64,000 bases of DNA from Pseudomonadota bacterium (GTDB lineage: Bacteria > Pseudomonadota > Alphaproteobacteria > Rhodospirillales > Magnetospirillaceae): contig JAJXWP010000004.1 of the NCBI GenBank assembly GCA_021781575.1, positions 1 to 64,000 on the forward strand, given 5' to 3'. The notes under the pieces are model-generated. The model saw only the letters and a program-made list of their open reading frames with translations. It searched no databases and had not been told where the DNA came from. This document shows positions 56,977-64,000 of the stretch, piece by piece. Every line of letters begins with the position of its first letter. Positions within the stretch are counted from its first letter, which is position 1. A program made the position numbers and the translations under genes.

Positions 56977-58020
56977 ATGAACACCGGCCACAGACCGCGC
57001 GTCGTCTTCGTTGACGACGAACCCCATGTGCTCGACGGCCTCCGCCGGTCGTTGCGGGCCCACGGGAGCGCCTGGGACATGGCGTTCTGTTCGGCGGCGG
57101 CGGAGGCGCTGGCGGCCCAGAAGGCGCAACCGTTCGACGTGGCGGTGGTCGACATGCGCATGCCGGCCATGTCGGGGCTGGACCTGATCCGCGCCATGAC
57201 CGCCCATCATGCCGCCACCATGACGATCATGCTGACCGGCACGGCCGATCTCGAAACCGCCATCGCCGCCATCAACGAAGCAAAGGTATTTCGTTTCTAT
57301 ACCAAGCCCTGTCCGGCCGCCGTGCTGGCTTCCGGCATCAGGGAAGCGCTGGCTCATGCGCAAGCTTCGGCGACAGCGTCGCCTCCGGCCGGATTGAGCG
57401 CCGAGGCATTGAGTGTGGCGGCGCTCAATCGGCTGCCCACCGGAATCGTGGTGGTCGAGCGGGATGCTCATGTCGTCTTCATGAACAGCCTGGGGGCCGA
57501 ATATCTGGGCAGAAGCGGCGCATTGTCGCTGGGCTCCAACGGAATCTGCCGCACCGCCCGGACAGCCGAGACGGCGGAGTTGCATCAACTGGTCAACGAG
57601 GTGATCGATGGCGGAAGCAATGCGCCGGCTCGCGCCCTGGCGGTGACCAGAAATCACGAAGACAGGCCGCTTTCGGTAGTCATCTCGCCTTTGGCCACGA
57701 ACGCCGGCGCGCCACCGGTCGCTGTTCTGCTGGTCAGCGATCCGGATCGCCAGGCCCTGCCGACCGCCGAAACCATCGCCCGGCTGTTCGACCTGACCGA
57801 GGCGGAAGCTCGCCTGACCATCGCCTTGGGCGAAGGCCTGCGGATCGAGGATGCCGCCGAAAGGCTGGGCATCACGCTCAGTTCGGCCCGCACCTATCTG
57901 AAGCGGATCTTCAACAAGACCGGTATTACGCGCCAAGCCGAACTGGTCCGCCTCGTCCTGGCGGCCCCCGCCCTGATTGACCTTGGCCGCGGCGGCAAGC
58001 CCGGCGTCCCGGCGAACTGA
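56977..58020 (+). CDS. Response regulator, REC-PAS-LuxR type HTH
   Basis: 347 residues. REC: VVFVDDEPHVLDG, VVDMRMPAMSG and YTKPCPAA. A central PAS-like part (LPTGIVVVERDAHVVFMNSL) precedes a C-terminal helix-turn-helix (LFDLTEAEARLTIALGEG, ERLGITLSSARTYLKRIF). Probable DNA-binding response regulator, divergent from the kinase cluster. Confidence 0.88.
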   Translation: MNTGHRPRVVFVDDEPHVLDGLRRSLRAHGSAWDMAFCSAAAEALAAQKAQPFDVAVVDMRMPAMSGLDLIRAMTAHHAATMTIMLTGTADLETAIAAINEAKVFRFYTKPCPAAVLASGIREALAHAQASATASPPAGLSAEALSVAALNRLPTGIVVVERDAHVVFMNSLGAEYLGRSGALSLGSNGICRTARTAETAELHQLVNEVIDGGSNAPARALAVTRNHEDRPLSVVISPLATNAGAPPVAVLLVSDPDRQALPTAETIARLFDLTEAEARLTIALGEGLRIEDAAERLGITLSSARTYLKRIFNKTGITRQAELVRLVLAAPALIDLGRGGKPGVPAN

Positions 58021-58150
58021 AAGATAGAGGCCAGCGGCCTCGTCCGAATTGAGCGAGAGGCCCGGGCCGTGCCATCCGCCGTCACCCAGTATGGCGCCGG
58101 TCCTCTGCTTTCGGTACCCTACGCAAAACGCGAACAATCGGGACCGGAAC

Positions 58151-59494
58151 ATGATGCCCGCCGCCCGCCTTCAAGTCGCCGCCGCCCTTTGCGTCCTGAT
58201 CGCCACCGGAAGCCCCGCAGCGGCGGCCGAAACCAGGGCGCCCCGTGGGATTGACGCGATCCGGCACATTCTCGTCATTTATCTCGAGAACCACAGCTTC
58301 GACAACATGTTCGGCCTGTTTCCGGGTGCCGCCGGCCTCCCCGGGACGTCCGATCTGGTGCCCCAGGTTGATCGCCGCGGTCAGGTCTATGCGGTCTTGC
58401 CACCCGTACCCGACCCTCGTTTCCCCACGGATCTGCCCAACGCGCCATTCCGCATCGACGACTATCTGCGGCTGGATCAGCGGACGCCCGACCTGATTCA
58501 CCGCTTCTACCAGAACCAGCTGCAGATCGACGGCGGGCGCGATGACAAATTCGCCACCTATTCGAACGCCGGCGGACTGGTCATGGGCTACTACGACACG
58601 CGCCACACCAAGCTGTGGCGCTATGCCAGGCAGTATACCCTGGCCGATCACTTCTTTCAGGGCGCCTTCGGAGGTTCCTTCCTCAATCATTTTTGGCTGG
58701 TTTGCGCCTGTACGCCGAAATACGAGGCCGCGCCCGAGGCGATGCGGGCGGTGGTCGACGACAAGGGCGGTCTGATCAGGGACGGTGCGGTGACGCCCGA
58801 CGGCTACGCCGTCAACACGATCTTCTCCGTCTTCCAGCCCCATCCGGCGTCGATTTCCGACAGATCGAAGCTGCTGCCGCCGGTGACGCTACCCAATATC
58901 GGCGACATGCTGTCGGCCAAGCATGTCTCCTGGGCCTGGTATGCCGGCGGGTGGAACGACGCGCTGGCGGGCCGCCCTGCCCCCAGCTTTCAGTTCCACC
59001 ACCAGCCGTTTGTCTATTTCGCCAATTACGGCGACGGCACGCAAGGCCGCAAGGAGCATTTGAAGGACGAAACCGACCTCTACACCGCCATCGTCCACGG
59101 GTCTTTGCCGGCCGTTGCCTTCTTCAAGCCGTTGGGGATCGAGGACCAGCACCCCGGCTACGCCAATATCACCAACGCCGACGACCGTGCCGCCGACATT
59201 ATCGCCAGGATCAAGAAAAGCCGTCTATGGAAGTCGACGTTGATCATCGTCACCTATGACGAGAACGGGGGCTTCTGGGATCACATGGCGCCCCCCAAGG
59301 GCGATCGCTGGGGCCCCGGAACGCGGGTGCCGGCGCTGATCATCTCGCCGCTGGCGAAAAGAGGCTTCGTCGACCATACCGTCTATGACACGACCTCGAT
59401 CCTCAAACTGATCGAATTGCGCTTCGACCTGCCCCCCCTGGGCGAGCGGGATGCCAAGGCGGCGCCGCTGACCAATGCATTGGCACCGAATTAG
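58151..59494 (+). CDS. Secreted phosphoesterase (phospholipase C/AcpA type)
   Basis: 447 residues with a signal peptide. Motifs HILVIYLENHSFDNMFG, FQGAFGGSFLNHFWLV and TYDENGGFWDHMAPP match the phosphoesterase family that includes AcpA acid phosphatase and non-hemolytic PLC. Substrate not known. Confidence 0.9.
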   Translation: MMPAARLQVAAALCVLIATGSPAAAAETRAPRGIDAIRHILVIYLENHSFDNMFGLFPGAAGLPGTSDLVPQVDRRGQVYAVLPPVPDPRFPTDLPNAPFRIDDYLRLDQRTPDLIHRFYQNQLQIDGGRDDKFATYSNAGGLVMGYYDTRHTKLWRYARQYTLADHFFQGAFGGSFLNHFWLVCACTPKYEAAPEAMRAVVDDKGGLIRDGAVTPDGYAVNTIFSVFQPHPASISDRSKLLPPVTLPNIGDMLSAKHVSWAWYAGGWNDALAGRPAPSFQFHHQPFVYFANYGDGTQGRKEHLKDETDLYTAIVHGSLPAVAFFKPLGIEDQHPGYANITNADDRAADIIARIKKSRLWKSTLIIVTYDENGGFWDHMAPPKGDRWGPGTRVPALIISPLAKRGFVDHTVYDTTSILKLIELRFDLPPLGERDAKAAPLTNALAPN

Positions 59495-59521
59495 ACCGGT
59501 TCGCCTCTCGCCGGGCGGGGC

Positions 59522-61594
59522 CTATGATGCTTTCCTGGCCTTTTCGAGCGCCTTCAGCACCGCATCTTCGGTGAGCAACTCGGGCAAGGCCAAGCCTTCC
59601 GGGGCGCCGGGTCCGTAGACGGCGTCGAACGGAATTCCGTACCGCCCGAAACTCGCCAGATAGGCCGCGACAACCTCGTTCGGGCGCGTCCAATCGGCCT
59701 GCATGGCGACCACATTGCCGTTCCTCAGCTCATCGGCCACTTTGCCGCGATAAACCACGGTCGCCTTGTTGACCTGGCAGGTCAGGCACCATTCGGCGGT
59801 CACATCGACGAAGACCACCTTGCCCTGGGCGACGTATTTGGCCAGGGCATCCTTATCGAACGGCTTCCACAGCCCCTTCATCGCCGCCGTACCGACCTTC
59901 GGTTGCGGCAGCGAAGTGTAGGACGCGGCCAAGGAGGCAACGGCCAACAGGCCGACGGCGGTCAGCCGTACTGCGCTCGGCAGGCGGCGCCCGGCCACCA
60001 GCACCAGCAGCGCGACGGCCATCAGGCCGGCGACCGTCAGGCTGGCCGGCCGCCCGGCCTCGACCCCCAGGATCGCCAGCAGCCAGATGGCCGTGCCCAG
60101 CAGGATCAGGCCCAACAGGCGCCGGACCGCAATCATCCATTTCCCCGGCCGGGGCAAGCGCTGCGCCAACTGCGGCCAGGCGGCCACCGTCAGATAGGGC
60201 AGCGCCATGCCGAGGCCCAGCAGGGTGAAGACGGAGAAGATCTCAATGGTCCCGTTGGCCAGGGCGAAACCGATAGCGGTGCCGAGAAACGGCGCCGAAC
60301 ACGGGGTCGCCAGCAAAGTGGCGAAGGCGCCGGCGGCGAAATGGCCGAGCAGGCTGTGCGGATTGCCACGGCCCCGCCCCATTGCGGCAGCCCACTGGGG
60401 CAACGGAATTTCATAGAGCCCGAACAGGTTGGCGGCGAACAGGCTGACGATCACCACCATCACGATCAGGAACAGCGGCTGCTGGAACTGGATACCCCAG
60501 CCGACCGAAGCGCCGGCCGCCTTGATCACGCTGGTGATCGCGGCCAGCACCAGGAACGACGCCAGGATGCCCGACGCCGAGGCCAGGAACCCTGCGCGGA
60601 TGTGCCGGCGCTCGCCACCGGCATGGCCGACCAGCCCAAGGACCTTCAACGACAGCACCGGAAGCACACAGGGCATGACGTTGAGGATCAGCCCTCCCAG
60701 CAGGGCGACTGCCATGATGGCGAGCAGCTTGCCGACTCGCGGCCCGGCCTGAGGCCGGGCGATGTCGGTCACCACCTCCATCCCGCGGACACCGTCCACC
60801 ACCGTCAGGGTGACCGGCTTGCCATACAGCCCCCCCTCGCCCGTGTCGGCAGCCGGCATGGTCTCGAAAATCGCGCGCTTGCCTTGCGCCTCCAGCCGGA
60901 CCCGGGGCTTGCCGAACTGCTTCTGATCGGCCCGCTCGACGAACAGGTCGGGATCCGCCAGCGGCGGGTCGGCCGCCACCACCACTTTCAGTGCCCCGCT
61001 TTCGGTGCCTTCGGCGCTGATCAGGTGCATTCCCTGGCGCGCCCCATCCGACGGCACCCGCGCCAGGAAGCGGTTGATGATATGGGCTTCCGGCCCGGCT
61101 CCGGCCTTGCCCGCCGGCAACTGCAGCGTCAGGTCGGCATGCTGCGGAACACAGGTCACCGCGCAAACCAGGTAGTCGACGGCGCCATGCAGGGACAAGG
61201 GCTTGGTTGGCTCATTCAGGCGGGCGACGACAGGCAGCACCACGTCGCCCTTGTAGCCCATGGTCTCGAGGCCGGAGATGCTGAACCGGTGGGGCGCCGG
61301 CCAGGACATTACCGCTTCGGCCAGGTTGTCCGACCCCTTCCAATCGATGGACGGGGGATATCCGGCATCGCCGGGCGAGCGCCAATAGATCTTCCAGCCG
61401 GGCTTCAACTGGAATTCCAGCCCGAGTTGGAGGCTGCCGACATCGCCGACGGCGGTCACCGCCGAAACCAGCCGTACCTGGCCTTGATCGTTGATCGACC
61501 AGTCGGAAGCCCCCGCTTCGGCGAATGCCGACGCGGTCCACGAGATCCCAATCAGCAGTCCCGCCAATGCCCCGATCACTTTGCCAAAAGCCAT
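59522..61594 (-). CDS. dsbD: DsbD/ScsB-family thiol:disulfide interchange protein
   Basis: 690 residues. N-terminal periplasmic domain with CAVTCVPQHADL, eight-TM core with MPCVLPVLSLKV and ATPCSAPFLG, and a C-terminal thioredoxin domain with AEWCLTCQVNK. Passes electrons from cytosolic thioredoxin to the periplasm. Start at 61594 after AGGGAA. Confidence 0.92.
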   Translation of the reverse strand: MAFGKVIGALAGLLIGISWTASAFAEAGASDWSINDQGQVRLVSAVTAVGDVGSLQLGLEFQLKPGWKIYWRSPGDAGYPPSIDWKGSDNLAEAVMSWPAPHRFSISGLETMGYKGDVVLPVVARLNEPTKPLSLHGAVDYLVCAVTCVPQHADLTLQLPAGKAGAGPEAHIINRFLARVPSDGARQGMHLISAEGTESGALKVVVAADPPLADPDLFVERADQKQFGKPRVRLEAQGKRAIFETMPAADTGEGGLYGKPVTLTVVDGVRGMEVVTDIARPQAGPRVGKLLAIMAVALLGGLILNVMPCVLPVLSLKVLGLVGHAGGERRHIRAGFLASASGILASFLVLAAITSVIKAAGASVGWGIQFQQPLFLIVMVVIVSLFAANLFGLYEIPLPQWAAAMGRGRGNPHSLLGHFAAGAFATLLATPCSAPFLGTAIGFALANGTIEIFSVFTLLGLGMALPYLTVAAWPQLAQRLPRPGKWMIAVRRLLGLILLGTAIWLLAILGVEAGRPASLTVAGLMAVALLVLVAGRRLPSAVRLTAVGLLAVASLAASYTSLPQPKVGTAAMKGLWKPFDKDALAKYVAQGKVVFVDVTAEWCLTCQVNKATVVYRGKVADELRNGNVVAMQADWTRPNEVVAAYLASFGRYGIPFDAVYGPGAPEGLALPELLTEDAVLKALEKARKAS

Positions 61595-61812
61595 CTGTCC
61601 ATTCCCTGTCGGCAGACCGTGTGGCCCTAAACCTTTGTTCGGAAAGAGATCCACCATTCCCGATCGGGCCTAAGGTCAAGCCGGATTATGGCGGGGTCAT
61701 GGGCCCCTGTTCCAGCCCGGATTACGAATTGTCTTAATTCCCGGCCCGGCCTACCTCGGGCGAAAGGACCAAGGGCGAAAACCTTGCGTTACTCTCGCCA
61801 CCGGCATATGTG

Positions 61813-62394
61813 ATGGTTATGCCGCACACTCTGAAATCCATCGGCTATCTTGCCGGCCAAATGCTGATCGCCATGCCGCAGATGCAGGATTCGCGCTTTT
61901 CGCGAACTGTCGTGTATCTGTGCGCGCATACCGCCGAAGGGGCCATGGGCCTGGTGGTGAACCGCTTGTTCAGTGCGCTCAGTTTTCCCGACCTGCTGGA
62001 ACAGCTCAATATCGAGCCGACGCCTCTGTGCGATCCGATCCGCATTCATTTCGGCGGCCCGGTCGAGGCCGGCCGCGGTTTCGTACTGCATTCGACCGAT
62101 TATGTCCAGGATACAACCCTGCTGGTCGATGACCATGTGGCGCTGACCGCAACGGTGGACGTGCTCAAGGCCATCGCCGAAGGCCGCGGACCGCGGCAAA
62201 GTCTTCTCGCCCTCGGCTACGCCGGCTGGGGAGCGGGGCAGTTGGATACTGAAATCCGCGACAACGCCTGGCTCAACGTGCCGGCCGACGACGAACTGTT
62301 GTTCGGCATTGAGATCGAGCACAAATGGGAACGGGCCATCGCCAAGATCGGTGTCGATTTCAGCATGCTGTCGGGCGATGCCGGGCATGCCTAA
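61813..62394 (+). CDS. algH: YqgE/AlgH family protein (DUF179)
   Basis: 193 residues. Family motifs: YLAGQMLIAMPQM, RTVVYLCAHTAEGAMGLVVNR and HFGGPVEAGRGFVLHS. Function of this family is unresolved. No strong ribosome binding site at the start. Confidence 0.9.
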   Translation: MVMPHTLKSIGYLAGQMLIAMPQMQDSRFSRTVVYLCAHTAEGAMGLVVNRLFSALSFPDLLEQLNIEPTPLCDPIRIHFGGPVEAGRGFVLHSTDYVQDTTLLVDDHVALTATVDVLKAIAEGRGPRQSLLALGYAGWGAGQLDTEIRDNAWLNVPADDELLFGIEIEHKWERAIAKIGVDFSMLSGDAGHA

Positions 62395-62403
62395 TTAATT
62401 TGT

Positions 62404-62437
62404 CCCTCAGGCGCCGGGCACCCCGCCCGGCGAGGGG
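62404..62437. terminator. Hairpin between converging algH and DUF3422 genes
   Basis: CGCCGGGC (62412-62419) pairs with GCCCGGCG (62425-62432), with additional CCCTC/GAGGG flanks. Bidirectional terminator candidate; no T-run beyond. Confidence 0.55.
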
Positions 62438-62451
62438 CCAGATGAAAAAAT

Positions 62452-63771
62452 CTATTCCGCCCCCTTGTGGCCGACGGCGCGGCGCAGGCGGCGCACGCCG
62501 AGAGCCACCATGCCAAGCACCACGGGTAGCCCGATCAGGTCGGCCAGATCGCTGTCGATACGCAGGCCGGCCGCCTTCAGTCCGGTCGCCACATGCCCAA
62601 TCAGGCCAAGCAGATAATAGCTGATGGCGACCACCGACAGACCCTCGACCGTTTCCTGCAGGCGGAGCTGGAGTTCGGCTCGCCGGTTCATCGATTTCAA
62701 CAGGTCGCCATTCTTCTCGCCCAGAGCGATGTCGACGCGGGTGCGCAGCAAGGCACCGGCACGGCTTACCCGGCGCAACAGGATGGCGTGGCGGTCGACC
62801 GTCGACTCGACGGTCTTCATGGCCGGGCCTAAGCGCCGATCCATGAATTCGCCGATCATCTGCATGCCGGCGATGCGTTCCTCGCGCAGTTCCTCGATAC
62901 GTTTGGCCACCAGGGCGTAATAGGCCTTGGCCGCCGAGAAGCGATAGCTGTGCTCGGCCGCCCGATGCTCGGCCTGGGCCGCCAGATCGGTCAGCCGTCC
63001 GAGCAGCGCGCGGTCCTCCGCATCGCCCGCCGGCCCGGCCATCGCGGCGACGATTTCGGCAAGATCCTTGTCCATGCGGGTCAGCTGCGGCCCCAGTTCG
63101 CGGGCCAAGGGGAACGCCCTCAGGGCCATGATCCGGTAGGTCTCGATTTCCAGCAGGCGCTGGATCAACCGCCCGGTCTGGTTGACGGTCAACCCCTGGT
63201 CGTAGACGAGGATGCGGCTAAACCCGTCGGCATGGATGCGAAAGTCGGTGAAGGCCTCGGCCGCGCCGCTGACGACGCGGCTGCCGATCACGGCATGGCC
63301 GGCGAAAATGGCCGCCATTTCATCGGCCGAGCGCCGCGCCGTATCGACCGCGGTATGCACGGCAACCAGCACCTTGCCCGGTAATGCGGCCAGCCAATCG
63401 GTGGGAGCCAGTTCGCAGGCGGTGGCGGCAAATGGCTCATCGAACGGCCCGCCACGGTAAAAGGTGTAGGTGGAAAACTCGGTATGGCGTTCCCACCGCA
63501 GGCGGAAATCCCCGAAATCGGCAGAGAAATGAATGGCCCCGGCCGGCGGCGGCGCGATGCCCGATCGACTGCACAGGGCTTCCACATGGGCCCGGTCGGT
63601 GCCATAGGCCCCTTCACCGGTAGCCAAGGCAAGGTGGCTCGCCCGAACCGGCGCGCGCAAGGCCTCGTAGGGACGGGCGTGCACTTCGTCGGCCAGGACC
63701 CGGCGCAGCGGATGCTCAACGAGACGGAATGCCTCGTCGAGCGTATCGTTGGGTGGCATCCCTTCGGACAT
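62452..63771 (-). CDS. DUF3422-family membrane protein
   Basis: 439 residues. N-terminal VLADEVHARPYEALRAPVRASHLAL, a coiled coil in the second half and two C-terminal helices (ISYYLLGLIGHVATGL, LIGLPVVLGMVALGV). Function unknown. Confidence 0.85.
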   Translation of the reverse strand: MSEGMPPNDTLDEAFRLVEHPLRRVLADEVHARPYEALRAPVRASHLALATGEGAYGTDRAHVEALCSRSGIAPPPAGAIHFSADFGDFRLRWERHTEFSTYTFYRGGPFDEPFAATACELAPTDWLAALPGKVLVAVHTAVDTARRSADEMAAIFAGHAVIGSRVVSGAAEAFTDFRIHADGFSRILVYDQGLTVNQTGRLIQRLLEIETYRIMALRAFPLARELGPQLTRMDKDLAEIVAAMAGPAGDAEDRALLGRLTDLAAQAEHRAAEHSYRFSAAKAYYALVAKRIEELREERIAGMQMIGEFMDRRLGPAMKTVESTVDRHAILLRRVSRAGALLRTRVDIALGEKNGDLLKSMNRRAELQLRLQETVEGLSVVAISYYLLGLIGHVATGLKAAGLRIDSDLADLIGLPVVLGMVALGVRRLRRAVGHKGAE

Positions 63772-63894
63772 TGCCTACATATCCTTGCAACAGGTGTCCG
63801 TACTATCCGACGAATCTCCGGCCCTTGCCAAGGCGTTTGCCAGGGCCGAAGATCGTCGGCCGCGCCCAGCCCGAATGCCTCCGCAGGAGTTCGC

Positions 63895-64000
63895 ATGCCC
63901 CACAGCACCACCACCGATGATCTGTTCTTCCAGCGCACCGGCCTCGACCGCGACCGGGTCAACCGCATCGTCGCCGATTCCCTGGCCGGGGCCGACGATG
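63895..64000 (+). CDS. tldD: Start of metalloprotease TldD, cut by window end
   Basis: Codes MPHSTTTDDLFFQRTGLDRD and then RVNRIVADSLAGADD, the N-terminal signature of alphaproteobacterial TldD. CAGGAG lies five bases before the ATG. Only 35 codons fall in the window. Confidence 0.75.
   Translation, partial: MPHSTTTDDLFFQRTGLDRDRVNRIVADSLAGADD

Overview
This is a high-GC window of an alphaproteobacterial chromosome, most likely a Rhodospirillales member (Magnetospirillum-like). The assignment rests on gene content: a CcrM-type methyltransferase, a stand-alone Fo ATP synthase operon atpI-B-E-F'-F, a split gcvPA/gcvPB, an electron-transfer-flavoprotein dehydrogenase, family-4 uracil-DNA glycosylase and DUF3422. 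No rRNA or CRISPR array was seen.

Layout. Positions 1 to 13905 are an accessory block that reads as the right-hand part of a Tn7-like transposon. It holds a secreted/lipoprotein pair (838-2631, one gene frameshifted), a small XRE regulator, and tniQ, tnsA, tnsB and tnsC (3234-8546). A small membrane ORF and an MbcA/ParS-like gene follow, then a minus-strand operon encoding a complete ubiquitin-like conjugation/deconjugation set: a double ubiquitin-like protein, an E2-like protein, a JAB/JAMM peptidase and an E1-like protein (12349 down to 9571). A divergent XRE plus ImmA/IrrE pair completes the cargo. The block stops at a terminal ACA preceded by three tandem 20-bp repeats (TnsB-site-like), 33 bp from the 3' end of a tRNA-Gln gene (13939-14013). 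The left end is not visible.

From 14013 onward the window is ordinary chromosome. In order: ispE, a TPR lipoprotein, ETF-QO, udg, slt, moaB, a hybrid histidine kinase, rnhB, ccrM, mutY, an OprB-like porin, a DciA-like protein, dsbA, smc, the Fo operon with a clear terminator, and a gcvT-H-PA-PB operon with a voltage-gated K+ channel coupled to its end. Next are ispH-thrB-rnhA, a truncated gene remnant, an epimerase-like gene, and a metal-homeostasis stretch: a ZnuA-like protein under a Zur-type box, a secreted protein plus copC-copD behind an FNR-type box, and modA/mop/modE with a Mo-box-like site. The last part has a two-component cluster, a secreted phosphoesterase, dsbD/scsB, algH, DUF3422 and the start of tldD.

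The most exciting part is the ubiquitin-like operon carried as transposon cargo under apparent control of an XRE/ImmA switch. By analogy with known Bil and related bacterial ubiquitin-like systems it is probably an anti-phage system, but its gene order (Ubl-E2-JAB-E1), double Ubl and atypical E2 differ from the studied BilABCD order. All functional statements are inferred from sequence reading alone; no database search was run.
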